Source: Methanobacteriota archaeon (GTDB taxonomy: Archaea; Halobacteriota; Methanomicrobia; Methanomicrobiales; Methanomicrobiaceae). From it: 64,000 nt of DNA. The notes under the pieces are model-generated. The model saw only the letters and a list, made by a program, of their open reading frames with translations. It was not told the origin of the DNA and made no database searches. This document shows positions 20,622 to 31,253 of this stretch, in pieces. Within the stretch, counting starts at the first letter, position 1, and the number at the start of each line of letters is the position of its first letter. Both the position numbers and the translations under genes were made by a program. The stretch spans positions 1-64,000 of the forward strand of contig JAENZA010000004.1 of NCBI GenBank assembly GCA_016841485.1. Direction: 5' to 3'.

Positions 20622-21413
20622 ATGGTTGTTCGTCGTCCGTCATTTGCCGGGATGTTCTACCCGGATGACCCCTCCGAATTATCTACCCTGATGGATTTTT
20701 TTCTTTCCCGGGCACACGGGGTGGACGACTGTTATGGCGTTGTTGCTCCTCATGCCGGATATCCGTATTCAGGACAGGTCCAGGCTTCATCCTATTCCTG
20801 TATTCCGCCTGAATTTTCCGGGACGTTTCTGCTCATTGGCCCGAGTCATGCTGGATATCCGACCTGTACTTCTGCGGTGGACTGGGGAACTCCTGTCGGG
20901 GTAGTCGAATCGGACGGTGATCTCTGCCGGTCGCTTGGTATTTTGCAGAGTGACGAGGCAATGATCGCCAGGGAAAATTCCCTTGAAGTTCAGATGCCGT
21001 TTATCCGGCATCGTTTTTCCAATGCGAAGGTAGCCCCTGTGCTGATGGGATACCAGGATTATGGAAGTGCAATGGACCTTGCAGCGCGGGTCATTGAGGC
21101 GCTGGATACGTATTCCGGTGATCTTCGCATCATCGCATCCAGTGATTTCTCTCATTATATCCCCGACGCCGTTGCACGTGCCGATGATCAGTACGTGATC
21201 GAGGCACTTAATAATTTAAATACTGATGAGTTTTATAAAAGATTAGTAGAGAAAAAATTAACGGCATGCGGGTATGGGCCTATCGCAGTCCTTACCGAGG
21301 TGTGCCGGTATCTCGGAGCCACAGAGGGACGTCTCATCGAATATGCAACAAGCGGGGATGTCACCGGTGACTTTGATCAGGTAGTTGGATATGCATCAAT
21401 AGCGGCGGTATAA
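20622..21413 (+). CDS. MEMO1 family protein (AmmeMemoRadiSam protein B)
   Basis: 'VRRPSFAGMFYPDDPSEL...VVAPHAGYPYSGQVQASSY...IASSDFSHYIP'. Confidence 0.92.
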   Translation: MVVRRPSFAGMFYPDDPSELSTLMDFFLSRAHGVDDCYGVVAPHAGYPYSGQVQASSYSCIPPEFSGTFLLIGPSHAGYPTCTSAVDWGTPVGVVESDGDLCRSLGILQSDEAMIARENSLEVQMPFIRHRFSNAKVAPVLMGYQDYGSAMDLAARVIEALDTYSGDLRIIASSDFSHYIPDAVARADDQYVIEALNNLNTDEFYKRLVEKKLTACGYGPIAVLTEVCRYLGATEGRLIEYATSGDVTGDFDQVVGYASIAAV

Positions 21414-21415
21414 AT

Positions 21416-22315
21416 TTGGCAATATGGAGTGCACCTGGCAAGGTATTTCTATTTGGTGAGCATGCGGTGGTATACGGAAAACCCGGCATAGCGATGGGCA
21501 TCAAACCGCGTGTCTACGTGACCGTCAGAAAAACCCGGCATCCCCCGCGGGTAAAGTCTCCCTATCTTGAGTTGTGTTTTGAGAAGATGGGTGTCAACGG
21601 AAGCGTATATATCCATTCCCAGCTGCCGAGTTCATCCGGTCTCGGGTCTTCGGCAGCAGTGACCGTTGCGACCCTGTCGGCAATCAATGACGAATTCTCA
21701 CTGGGACATTCGAAAGCAGACATAGCCTACACCGCCTTTCAGGTAGAAAAGGAGGTCCAGATGGGCAGAGCAAGTCCCACCGACACCTATGTGTCCACCT
21801 TTGGCGGCATCGTCCTGATCATGGGCGATACCAAGCGGCGTCTGCCTCCACAGGATTTTCATCTTGTCATCGGCAATACGATGGTCTCCCACTCGACCGC
21901 GAAGATGGTCGAGCAGGTGTCCCAGTTCCGTGCCCAGGACCCGGATATCGTGGGTCCCATCCTCGATGCGATTGAGGCGGTGACACTCAAATCCATGCAT
22001 GTGTTCAATGATCACAAGGCGCTTGGACGGTACATGGATATCAACCATGAACTGCTGGAGGCACTGGGGGTTGGCCATCCTTCGCTGACACGGCTTGTGA
22101 TGGCGGCACGCTCCGCCGGGGCGTATGGCGCGAAGATTACGGGTGCCGGCGGTGGTGGTTCTATGGTGGCCCTCTGCCCGAAACGATCGAAATCAAAGGT
22201 TGCTGGGGCAATAGAGGGCTGTGACGGAAGGGCAATAACCACCACGATCGATACTGAAGGGGCACGAAAGGAGTCAGAAGATGACAGAAAACATACTGGT
22301 AAAGCTGGGCGGTAG
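21416..22315 (+). CDS. mvk: mevalonate kinase
   Basis: TTG start; 'SAPGKVFLFGEHAVVYGKPGIAMG...LPSSSGLGSSAAVTVATL...AKITGAGGGGSMVAL' GHMP kinase motifs. Confidence 0.93.
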   Translation: MAIWSAPGKVFLFGEHAVVYGKPGIAMGIKPRVYVTVRKTRHPPRVKSPYLELCFEKMGVNGSVYIHSQLPSSSGLGSSAAVTVATLSAINDEFSLGHSKADIAYTAFQVEKEVQMGRASPTDTYVSTFGGIVLIMGDTKRRLPPQDFHLVIGNTMVSHSTAKMVEQVSQFRAQDPDIVGPILDAIEAVTLKSMHVFNDHKALGRYMDINHELLEALGVGHPSLTRLVMAARSAGAYGAKITGAGGGGSMVALCPKRSKSKVAGAIEGCDGRAITTTIDTEGARKESEDDRKHTGKAGR

Positions 22316-23048
22316 CGTTGTTACCGACAAATCCGGTGAATGCAAGGTTGACGAGGCCCGTCTTGCGATAATTGCAGACGAACTCGCTTCCCATCCGGAT
22401 GTGCAGTATATTGTTGTTCATGGGGCCGGTTCCTGCGGGCATCCGGAGGCAAAGCGCCATCACCTTGATAAAGGTTTAAATCAGAATAATAAAGCAGGTA
22501 TATTTATCACCCATAATGCCGTTCGGAATCTGAACGATGCGGTGGTAAAGGCGCTGCGTGCCAGAGGTGTGGAGGCCATCGGCATCCATCCTCTTGATGC
22601 ATGCATCGCAAACAACGGACGTCTCATATCATTCGACAGCGGGCCTGTTGAACTTCTCATGCACCATGGCATCGTTCCGGTCCTCCACGGGGATGTGGTC
22701 ATGGACCAGAAGCAGGGTGCATGTATAGTTTCCGGGGATCAGCTGATTGCAGCTCTCCCGTCAAAGATCCGGATCGATCGCATCGGTCTTGCAACCGATG
22801 TACCGGGCGTTATGAAAGACGGGGAAGTGGTGCCGGTGATCACACCGGAAACGGCCGATATCCTGGACATCCGGCAGTCAGACAATACCGATGTTACAGG
22901 CGGCATGAAAGGGAAAATTTCAGAACTCCTTGCTCTTGCGGAGCACGGCACGGAATCTTCCATCTTTCACATATCACGGCTCGGTGATTTTCTGGATGGG
23001 CGTGATCACGGCGGAACGGTTGTGAGAGGGTCTCGTACACAGGACTAA
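22281..23048 (+). CDS. isopentenyl phosphate kinase
   Basis: 'ILVKLGGSVVTDKSGE...IVVHGAGSCGHPEAKRH...DVTGGMKGKISELL'; adjacent to mvk and IDI2. Confidence 0.92.
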   Translation: MTENILVKLGGSVVTDKSGECKVDEARLAIIADELASHPDVQYIVVHGAGSCGHPEAKRHHLDKGLNQNNKAGIFITHNAVRNLNDAVVKALRARGVEAIGIHPLDACIANNGRLISFDSGPVELLMHHGIVPVLHGDVVMDQKQGACIVSGDQLIAALPSKIRIDRIGLATDVPGVMKDGEVVPVITPETADILDIRQSDNTDVTGGMKGKISELLALAEHGTESSIFHISRLGDFLDGRDHGGTVVRGSRTQD

Positions 23049-23154
23049 AAGAGCTCCGTTGAATACCTGATGCAACAGTACAATACCGGAAGTCGTCATA
23101 CAGAGCGGTTTTCGTAGTAGAAGCCCCGCCAGTCGAGAAGGGGGACATATCATA

Positions 23155-24204
23155 ATGAAAGATACGATCACATCATCACGGAAGAAAGAACACCTCACCA
23201 TCTGTGCAAACGAGCCTATTGAAGCGGGTTCGACCGGATTTGAGGACGTTCGTCTGGTTCATAACGCTCTTCCGGAATGTTCAATGGACGCTGTGGATCT
23301 GAGTCAGCGCTTCCTTGGGCACCATCTGAAATCGCCTCTCTTTATTGCCGCGATGACCGGGGGTCATCCAGACACGACAGCCGTCAATGCTACCCTCGCG
23401 AGAGTGGCAGAAGAATTTGGTCTTGGCATGGGAGTCGGCTCCCAGCGGGCAGCGCTTGAAAATCCCGAGATGGAGGGGAGTTTCTCCATCGTACGGGAAG
23501 AAGCACCGACTGCCTTTCTCTGCGCAAACCTGGGCATCATCCAGCTCAGGGATCATGGCGCCGAATGGGCTGACCGTGCGGTTGAGATGATCGATGCACA
23601 GGCTCTCTGCATTCACCTGAATCCCCTTCAGGAGGCCATTCAGCCGGAAGGGGATCACGATACTTCAGGGTGTCTTGAAAGTCTGTGTGAGCTCTGTTCA
23701 TCGGTACAGTACCCGGTTATTGTAAAAGAGACCGGTTCCGGGATTTCCTACGAGGCGGCCCGCATTCTTTTCGCTGCCGGTGCATCGGCCATTGATGTCG
23801 GAGGTATTGGCGGGACGTCCTGGGCTGCGGTCGAGAGGGTGCGGGCGGATGATCCGGAGCTTGCATCACTCGGCGACCATTTTGCAGACTGGGGGATTCC
23901 CACCGCAGTCAGCGTGGTCGAGACCTGCAGGGCAGGAGGGCCGGTCATTGCCACAGGAGGGCTGAGAAGGGGCACGGATATTGCAAAGGCCCTTGCTCTC
24001 GGCGCCGACCTGGGTGGTATGGCTCTAACGCTTCTGAAACCCGCTCTCAGGGGTGATGAAGCACTGAAGAGTGAGATACGCAGGATTCACCGGGAACTGA
24101 CCGTTGCGATGTACCTTACCGGTGCAAGTACTGTGAACGAACTGAAATCAATACGAACGTACATTACCGGCATAACCGCCGAAATGCTACGAAATGAGGA
24201 ATAA
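23155..24204 (+). CDS. fni: type 2 isopentenyl-diphosphate delta-isomerase
   Basis: 'FLGHHLKSPLFIAAMTGGHPDT...GMGVGSQRAALENPEM...VIVKETGSGISYEAARIL...IDVGGIGGTSWAAVE'. Confidence 0.94.
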   Translation: MKDTITSSRKKEHLTICANEPIEAGSTGFEDVRLVHNALPECSMDAVDLSQRFLGHHLKSPLFIAAMTGGHPDTTAVNATLARVAEEFGLGMGVGSQRAALENPEMEGSFSIVREEAPTAFLCANLGIIQLRDHGAEWADRAVEMIDAQALCIHLNPLQEAIQPEGDHDTSGCLESLCELCSSVQYPVIVKETGSGISYEAARILFAAGASAIDVGGIGGTSWAAVERVRADDPELASLGDHFADWGIPTAVSVVETCRAGGPVIATGGLRRGTDIAKALALGADLGGMALTLLKPALRGDEALKSEIRRIHRELTVAMYLTGASTVNELKSIRTYITGITAEMLRNEE

Positions 24205-24207
24205 ACA

Positions 24208-25551
24208 ATGGAAGTAGAAATAATCGCCGTGGGCGGATATAACGAAGTCGGCAGAAATATGACTGCCGTCCGCTGCGGAAAGGAAATAGTAATTTTCGAT
24301 ATGGGCCTGCGCCTGGACCAGATCATGATCCATGAGGATGCAGAAGTAGAGAATATGCATTCCCTGGACCTGATAGGGATGAAGGCGATTCCTGATGATA
24401 CCATCATGAATGCCGTGGAAGGGACGGTCAAGGCGATTGTCTGTACCCACGGTCACCTGGACCATATCGGTGCCATCCCGAAACTTGCACACCGCTACGA
24501 TGCACCCATTATCGCAACGCCGTATACGGCGGCGCTGATACGTCAGCAGATAGAGGGAGAGAAGCGGTTTGTCGTAAATAACAAGGTCTTTGACCTCCCG
24601 ACAGGGAAAAAATACCGGTATGAAATTTCCAAAAACCTGTCCCTGGAGTTCATCGCGGTACAGCATTCGATTCTGGATACCGCAATGGCCGTCCTGCATA
24701 CGCCGGAAGGAGCGGTCGTCTATGCAAACGATTTCAAACTGGATCGCACTCCGGTCCTGGGAGAGCCCCCGAACTTTGCGAGGATGCGTGAAGTCGGCAA
24801 GGAAGGGGTTCTTGCACTCATCGTCGAAAGCCTGAACGTGAACATCCCCGGACGCTGTCCCAGTGAACGGATTGCACAGAGGCTGGTCCGTGATGTGATG
24901 ACCTGCTACGAGGATGATAAAAATGCCATGCTGGTCGGGTGTTTCTCGTCGAACGTTGCGCGGGTGAAGATGATCGCAGAATGTGCACACGAGATCGGAC
25001 GAAAACCGGTCCTTCTCGGCCGGTCGATGGAACGGTATTCATCCACCGCAGAGCAGATGAAGCTCGTCGGTTTTCCCCGCGGGATGACCATGCGCGGGAA
25101 CCGGCGTACGGTGGATAAGATGTTTCGCACGATCATGAAGGAGGGACGGGAGAATTATGTCCCGATCGTCACCGGAAGCCAGGGTGAACCGGGGGCAATC
25201 CTTACCCGGCTGGCCTTTGACCAGACCCCCTTCAAGATTGAAAAAGGGGATAAAATTCTCTATAGTGCAAAGGTCATCCCCAACCCGATGAATTATGGTC
25301 AGCGCCATACGCAGGAGGTTCTTCTCGGGATGAAGGGAGCCCGTATCTTTACCAACCTTCATGTGAGTGGGCATGCCCAGCGTGAGGAGCATTACGAAGT
25401 GCTGCACTACTTCAATCCACAACACATAATTCCGTCCCACGGTGATATTGACATGACAGGCGGATACCTGAAACTTGCAGAAGAGTGCGGGTACACCCTG
25501 AATAATGATGTGCATATCCTGAGAAACGGACAGCGGATCAGAGTACGGTAA
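24208..25551 (+). CDS. RNase J family ribonuclease (beta-CASP)
   Basis: 'IAVGGYNEVGRNMTAVRC...CTHGHLDHIGAIPKLAHR...VSGHAQREEHYEVLHYFNPQHIIPSHGD'. Confidence 0.94.
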   Translation: MEVEIIAVGGYNEVGRNMTAVRCGKEIVIFDMGLRLDQIMIHEDAEVENMHSLDLIGMKAIPDDTIMNAVEGTVKAIVCTHGHLDHIGAIPKLAHRYDAPIIATPYTAALIRQQIEGEKRFVVNNKVFDLPTGKKYRYEISKNLSLEFIAVQHSILDTAMAVLHTPEGAVVYANDFKLDRTPVLGEPPNFARMREVGKEGVLALIVESLNVNIPGRCPSERIAQRLVRDVMTCYEDDKNAMLVGCFSSNVARVKMIAECAHEIGRKPVLLGRSMERYSSTAEQMKLVGFPRGMTMRGNRRTVDKMFRTIMKEGRENYVPIVTGSQGEPGAILTRLAFDQTPFKIEKGDKILYSAKVIPNPMNYGQRHTQEVLLGMKGARIFTNLHVSGHAQREEHYEVLHYFNPQHIIPSHGDIDMTGGYLKLAEECGYTLNNDVHILRNGQRIRVR

Positions 25552-25564
25552 TTACACCCTGGTG

Positions 25565-26536
25565 ATGAAAATGGATCTGGTTACTTATCTGGAAAAAGTT
25601 GCGGACGAAGTCGACACGGCACTGGATCGCGAGTTTGGCGGTCTTCCAGGGGAACTCAACAAGGCAAGTGCCCACCTGCTGCTGGCGGGAGGAAAACGGC
25701 TTCGGCCGGCGGTCGTCATGCTTGCCGCTGATATGGTGAAAAAAGGCCGGGCAAACGAGATATTTCCCGCCGCCCTTGCCCTGGAACTCACGCACACCTT
25801 CACCCTGATTCATGATGATATCATGGACGGGGATGCGGTGCGCCGTGGTGTCCCGACGGTCCATACGGTCTGGAACGAACCGACCGGCATTCTTGCAGGC
25901 GATGTTCTCTATGCCCATGCCTTCAAACTGATATGTACCGCGATTGCCGACGATGCGGCCAAGGTCCGATCGGTGACAACGCTTGCCAACGCATGTGCAG
26001 AGCTCTGTGAAGGGCAGCACATGGACATGTCATTTGAGGTGCGCGATGACGTCGATGAATGGGAGTACATCGAGATGGTCTCAAAAAAGACTGGGGTGCT
26101 CTATGCCGCCGCCGCCGCCATCGGTGCAACCCTTGCCGGCTGCAGTGCCCAGCAGGCGCAGTCCCTCCATGAATGGGGGCTTTCCAGCGGCATCGCCTTC
26201 CAGATCCAGGATGATTACATCGACCTCGTCGCCGACGCGGAGAAAAGCGGGAAGGACCGTGCCTCCGATCTCAGACAGGGAAAGCAGACGCTTGTCGCAA
26301 TTCTTGCCCGCGAAAAGGGCATCGATCTCTCCGGGTACCGGAGAGCTGACCTCACCAATGCAGAGATTGACGAGGCAATTGCCCTCCTCGAAGAGGGCGG
26401 TGTCCTTGAAGAAGTCAGGAGCATTGCCCGGACACGGGTCGAACGGGCAAAGAGCATGCTCAGCATCTTCCCCGACTGCGATGAAAAAGACTGTCTGATG
26501 CAGATTACCGATTATTTCGTCTCACGGGGATTCTGA
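25565..26536 (+). CDS. idsA: polyprenyl (geranylgeranyl) diphosphate synthase
   Basis: 'LLLAGGKRLRPAVVML...LTHTFTLIHDDIMDGDAVRRG...IAFQIQDDYIDLV'. Confidence 0.94.
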   Translation: MKMDLVTYLEKVADEVDTALDREFGGLPGELNKASAHLLLAGGKRLRPAVVMLAADMVKKGRANEIFPAALALELTHTFTLIHDDIMDGDAVRRGVPTVHTVWNEPTGILAGDVLYAHAFKLICTAIADDAAKVRSVTTLANACAELCEGQHMDMSFEVRDDVDEWEYIEMVSKKTGVLYAAAAAIGATLAGCSAQQAQSLHEWGLSSGIAFQIQDDYIDLVADAEKSGKDRASDLRQGKQTLVAILAREKGIDLSGYRRADLTNAEIDEAIALLEEGGVLEEVRSIARTRVERAKSMLSIFPDCDEKDCLMQITDYFVSRGF

Positions 26537-28222
26537 ATGGCAGTGGATCCCAAAGAATTTTTTTATCTTCACGCCCTGCGAAACGCCGTCGAGCACAACA
26601 ATGTTCCCCGGGCAGGCCCGGTTCTTGGGGCGCTCATGGGCGCACATCCCGAATTCAGGCCGCAGGCAAAGGAGCTTTCCGCAATCCTTCAGGAGATCCT
26701 GAAAGATATCGAAGGCATGTCTCCCGAAGAACGGCGTGCAAAACTCGAAGAGATGGCCCCCGAACTCCTCGAAAAAAAGGAGAAGAAGAAACGGGAAACC
26801 GGTCTTCGTCCGCTGGACAATGTCGGGCCGGATGGTGTTGTGATGAGGTTTGCCCCGAACCCGTCTGGTCCCCTTCATCTCGGGCATGCACGTGCGTCGT
26901 TTCTGAACGACTATTATGTCCGGAAATATGGCGGCAGATATGTCCTCAGGATTGAAGACACCGATCCCAAACGCGTAAACGAGGAGAATTACCAGCTGCT
27001 CCTCGATGACATCGAATGGCTGGGCCTGGACATCTCCGAGATTGTCTACCAGAGCGATCGCCTGGATATCTACTACGAGTACTGTGAAAAGCTCATTTCC
27101 ATCGGCGGGGCGTATGTCTGTACCTGTGATGCCGAGGCCTTCCGCGAGAAGAAGAACGCAAAGGTGGCGTGCCCCTGCAGGGAACAGGACCCTGAAACAA
27201 ACCTTCGCATGTGGCAGGCGATGCTGGACGGGGACTATGCCGAGGGGACGATTACGGTCCGGGTGAAGACGGATATCGAACACCCGGACCCTGCGATGCG
27301 GGACTATTCCATCTTCAGGCTGGTCGATTCCCCTCCCCATCCGCGGTGCGATGCCCGTCTCTATCCGCTGATGAACTTCTCCGTTGCCGTGGATGACCAT
27401 CTGCTCGGTATGACGCACGTGATCCGGGGCAAGGACCACATCGCAAATACCCGGAGGCAGCAGTACATCTACGAATATTTCGGGTGGGAGATGCCGGAAT
27501 ACTTCCACTACGGGCGAATGTCCATCGAAGGGGTCGTCCTCTCGACCTCGGCGATGAAGGAGGGTATTGCCCAGGGGACCTACACCGGGTGGGATGATAT
27601 TCACCTGGGAACCCTGAAGGCAATTGCCCGCCGCGGATTTAAGGCAGAAGCCGTGAGAAACGCCATGGTGGATATCGGTATCGGGCAGACGGATATCTCC
27701 TTTTCCTGGGAGAACCTGTTCGCCGCAAACAAGGCCCTGGTCGACCCGATAGCGCCGCGGTACTTCTTCGTTTCCAATCCGGTTTCCTGCATCATCGAAG
27801 GGGCGCCTGAGATTGTGGCGGAACCCTGCCTCAACCCGAACGATGCGGCTGCCGGATGCCGGCGGCTGCCGTTTACCGGGACGCTCTATGCCCCGGCAGA
27901 CGAGATACAAAAAGCAGGGATGGTCAGGTTCAAGGATCTCTTCAACGTGCGCATCGAGGACGATGCCGGGACGCCTGTCTTTGTCTATGCGGGGAGTTCA
28001 CTGGAAGAGGCACGAAGGGGGCATGCGCCCATCATCCAGTGGCTGCCGAAGGGAGAGACGGTGCAGTGCACCCTGCACACGCCAAACGGCCCTGTCGATG
28101 GGCTCTGCGAACGGGGAGTACTGAACAAATATGACAAGGTCATCCAGTTCGAACGGGTCGGCTTTGCCCGTGTGGACGAGGTTACGGAGCATCACGTCTC
28201 CGCATACTTTGCCCACCGGTAA
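26537..28222 (+). CDS. gltX: glutamate--tRNA ligase
   Basis: 'MRFAPNPSGPLHLGHARASFLNDYYVRKYGGRYVLRIEDTDPKRV'; 'VVLSTSAMKEG'. Confidence 0.96.
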   Translation: MAVDPKEFFYLHALRNAVEHNNVPRAGPVLGALMGAHPEFRPQAKELSAILQEILKDIEGMSPEERRAKLEEMAPELLEKKEKKKRETGLRPLDNVGPDGVVMRFAPNPSGPLHLGHARASFLNDYYVRKYGGRYVLRIEDTDPKRVNEENYQLLLDDIEWLGLDISEIVYQSDRLDIYYEYCEKLISIGGAYVCTCDAEAFREKKNAKVACPCREQDPETNLRMWQAMLDGDYAEGTITVRVKTDIEHPDPAMRDYSIFRLVDSPPHPRCDARLYPLMNFSVAVDDHLLGMTHVIRGKDHIANTRRQQYIYEYFGWEMPEYFHYGRMSIEGVVLSTSAMKEGIAQGTYTGWDDIHLGTLKAIARRGFKAEAVRNAMVDIGIGQTDISFSWENLFAANKALVDPIAPRYFFVSNPVSCIIEGAPEIVAEPCLNPNDAAAGCRRLPFTGTLYAPADEIQKAGMVRFKDLFNVRIEDDAGTPVFVYAGSSLEEARRGHAPIIQWLPKGETVQCTLHTPNGPVDGLCERGVLNKYDKVIQFERVGFARVDEVTEHHVSAYFAHR

Positions 28223-28278
28223 GGACCTCTGTTTTTTGGAAATCAATTTCTTTATGTGCGGCGTATAGAGAGAGCATT

Positions 28279-29238
28279 ATGCCAAACCTGACCATAGCCG
28301 TCCTGGGTGCCAATGGATATGCAAAAGATATCGGCAAGCCGGGGACGAGTTCTGATATCACCTTTTTCAATCTGAAGAAAGGGGAGGATACGGTCACCAT
28401 CATCGAACCGACCCGGTATCCCGAGCGTCTAGCTCCCCTCTATTATGCCGTTGCCATGTCGACGGCAGCTCTTCTCATTGTCGATGCGATCACCGCGGAA
28501 TTCGGCGAGATGGTGGTGATGCTCGATGCCCAGAAGATCACCAGGGGCTATATCGTGCTTCGCAATTACCTCGATATCTCACAGATTGCACCACTGCTCA
28601 AGGGAACGGCGGTCGAGGGATATTCGGTCATCGAGGACAACCCGATTGCAATCCGGGAACAGCTTCTTGCCGATGCCCAGTCGCTCACGTATGAGAACGC
28701 GACCGGCACTTCAGGCGTGGTCTCCGTTGATCATGCATTCAATGTGAAGGGTATCGGGACCGTCGTTTTAGGGGGTGTCGAATCGGGCACAGTCCGCCAG
28801 CATGACACCCTGACCGCCTATCCCGGTGAGCTTACCGCACAGGTGCGGTCCATACAGAAACATGATGACGATGTCACCGAGGCCTATGAAAGCGACCGGG
28901 TAGGGCTCGCACTGAAGAATATCTCTGCAGAGGTGCTGGAACGGGGAATGGTGCTCACCAATGGCCCCGGCATAAAGGTTAGTGATCGCCTGGAAGGCGC
29001 GGCGCATATCGTGAAATACTGGCCCGAGCCCCTGAAGGAGGGAATGGTCGTGCATATCGGGTACTGGATGCAGTACATCAACGGCCGTATCGTGTCGGTG
29101 GAGTCAAAGGATGACTGGCATGTACCGACCGTGGTCATAGAACTAGAAAGGGAAATGGCGTATATTCCGGGCAATACTGCCGTCATTCATTATCTTGACG
29201 GCGGCCGTCTCAGGGTTGCGGGAACAATAGATCTCTGA
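28279..29238 (+). CDS. EF-Tu/SelB-like protein with degenerate G domain
   Basis: Domain-2-like 'DHAFNVKGIGTVVLGGVESGTVRQHDTLTAYPGELTAQVRSIQKHDDDVTEAYESDRVGLALKNIS'; G motifs not conserved. Confidence 0.75.
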   Translation: MPNLTIAVLGANGYAKDIGKPGTSSDITFFNLKKGEDTVTIIEPTRYPERLAPLYYAVAMSTAALLIVDAITAEFGEMVVMLDAQKITRGYIVLRNYLDISQIAPLLKGTAVEGYSVIEDNPIAIREQLLADAQSLTYENATGTSGVVSVDHAFNVKGIGTVVLGGVESGTVRQHDTLTAYPGELTAQVRSIQKHDDDVTEAYESDRVGLALKNISAEVLERGMVLTNGPGIKVSDRLEGAAHIVKYWPEPLKEGMVVHIGYWMQYINGRIVSVESKDDWHVPTVVIELEREMAYIPGNTAVIHYLDGGRLRVAGTIDL

Positions 29239-29244
29239 TTTTTT

Positions 29245-31050
29245 TTAAAACGGATAGACCACCGGCGCCAGCAGAACCGCCAGTATTCCCACGATGATCG
29301 TCAGCGGCGTACCGAAGAGGATGTAATCGTTCACCGTGTATCCGCCGGGTTCGTACACCATCATGTTCGTCTGGTAGCCGGCAGGGTTGATGAATGCATA
29401 GGAACAGCCCAGCATGATGACGATGATATAGGGCATGAAGGAAACGTCGAGTTCCAATGCAAGGGAATAGCCGATGGGAAACATGAATGCGGCTGCCGCG
29501 GCATTGGTGATGATATTCGTCATGATGACGCATCCGAGAAATATCGCCGCGAGGCCGGTCATCGGGCTGCCGCCGCCAAGCCGGGTGATAAAATCTGCGA
29601 CGACCTGCGATAACCCCGATGCGGTGATGGCAGATTCCAGTCCTATTGTACAGGCAAGGATGATGATCGTCGGAAAATCGATACTTTTTGCCGCCTTGTG
29701 TATGCTCAGGCACCCCGTCAGGAGCATTGCGACGGCAGCAAGAAGCGCCGCATTGATGAGCGGGAGCACCTGAAGAGCCACTGACGCGACCATCAGGGCG
29801 GTGATGACGATCGCGGTGATCACTTTGTCGGTCCGTTTGATATGATACCCGCTCAGCTCCTTTTCAACGATGAACTGCGTCTCATCCCTTCTCTCGAAGA
29901 AAAATGACTCTTCGACCTCAAGGATGATGCTATCGCCGGCCCGGATGACCGTCTCCGGCAGGGACGTCTCCATTGGCTGGCCACCCCGTGACATGCCGAC
30001 GACTTCTGTTGCAAAGAAGGAGGAATTGAGCCAGCGAAGAAAGGATATTTTGTACCCGACGGCAGGATTTGCAGGTGCGACGACCACCTCGAGCAGCCGG
30101 TTCTGGTGCCGCTCCTTGTCATTTTTCGTCGAGAGATATGCTGGTCGAAGCCCGATACGGGACCATAAATGGGAGAGTGTATCAAGGTCCGTCCAGAACA
30201 GCAGGATGTCGCCTGTCTGAAGCGCAAGGTCCGGGGAGAGGGGGATATCCTGCCCTTCACGTATGACATTTTTGAGGGATGAATCCTTCTGGTGGAGAAA
30301 CCCTGCTTCTGTGAGGGTCTTTCCGATAAGTGGCGATCGTTCTTCGACGAGAAAATCTGCGGTGTAGATTCTTTTCCAGCTCAGGTCAGGATTATTGTCG
30401 GAACGGGCACGTATCAGTAGTCCGGAAAAGCCCATGATGAAGAGGATACCGGCAACGGCACAGGGGATGGCGACCAGGGAGGGGGTGAACATGCCGATCT
30501 CCGTCATGGGTGGTGCATTCGGGTCACCGATGGCAATATATTCCGTCACGAGACCGGCGATGATAAGATTTGTCGATGTTCCGATGAGCGTGACGGCACC
30601 CCCGAGAATCGAGGCATAACTCAGCGGGATAAAGAGGCGCGATGCAGCAAGCCCGCTCGTCCGGCAGATGTCACGGATGACGGGGATCATCATGGCAACG
30701 AGAGGGGTATTATTCAGAAATGCACTTCCGACGGCAATCGTCGGGAGAAATTTTACCTGTGCCATCCTCAGATTACGGGGAATGCCGATGGCGGTGTCAA
30801 CAATCAGTGAGATGGCACCGGTCGCATACATCCCTTCTGCAACGATAAACAAAACAGCAACGGCGATCACACTTGCATTGGAAAACCCTTTCAGGAGGTC
30901 TCCGGGACCGGCCAGACCCAGCGTCATGGCAACCGTAATTGCGCTTGCGAAGAGTGCCCATGGCGGTATCTTTGTTCTGACCAGCAGTGCAAAGAGACCT
31001 ATAAGAAGAATCAGCGTCAGCCATGCATTGAGCGTTATTATCGTCGCCAT
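29245..31050 (-). CDS. SLC13 family permease with TrkA-C (RCK_C) domains
   Basis: Multi-TM, 'NNTPLVAMMIPVIRDICR', 'GTSTNLIIAGLV', two central RCK_C-like segments. Confidence 0.88.
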   Translation of the reverse strand: MATIITLNAWLTLILLIGLFALLVRTKIPPWALFASAITVAMTLGLAGPGDLLKGFSNASVIAVAVLFIVAEGMYATGAISLIVDTAIGIPRNLRMAQVKFLPTIAVGSAFLNNTPLVAMMIPVIRDICRTSGLAASRLFIPLSYASILGGAVTLIGTSTNLIIAGLVTEYIAIGDPNAPPMTEIGMFTPSLVAIPCAVAGILFIMGFSGLLIRARSDNNPDLSWKRIYTADFLVEERSPLIGKTLTEAGFLHQKDSSLKNVIREGQDIPLSPDLALQTGDILLFWTDLDTLSHLWSRIGLRPAYLSTKNDKERHQNRLLEVVVAPANPAVGYKISFLRWLNSSFFATEVVGMSRGGQPMETSLPETVIRAGDSIILEVEESFFFERRDETQFIVEKELSGYHIKRTDKVITAIVITALMVASVALQVLPLINAALLAAVAMLLTGCLSIHKAAKSIDFPTIIILACTIGLESAITASGLSQVVADFITRLGGGSPMTGLAAIFLGCVIMTNIITNAAAAAFMFPIGYSLALELDVSFMPYIIVIMLGCSYAFINPAGYQTNMMVYEPGGYTVNDYILFGTPLTIIVGILAVLLAPVVYPF

Positions 31051-31253
31051 AGGAGGGTGTCCTCATCAACCCGGCAGGATATCCGTGCGTAGTACCCTCC
31101 GGCAGTCGACTGGCATGTGTCTCGTACCCTCAATTATCCAGTCGCATGATAAATTTTTGGAAGTCTCCGGGTGCAGGAACCGGGGGGGTAACTTCGGGAA
31201 AATTCGTAGTCTAGCATACGTTGATTATGATAAAAATGCAATGAACGGTACTT

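Noticed and set aside
26522-27910. 462-aa minus-strand ORF opposite gltX
   Set aside because: Mirror frame of a well-supported gltX; GC-biased codon usage gives long antisense frames. No recognisable domain.
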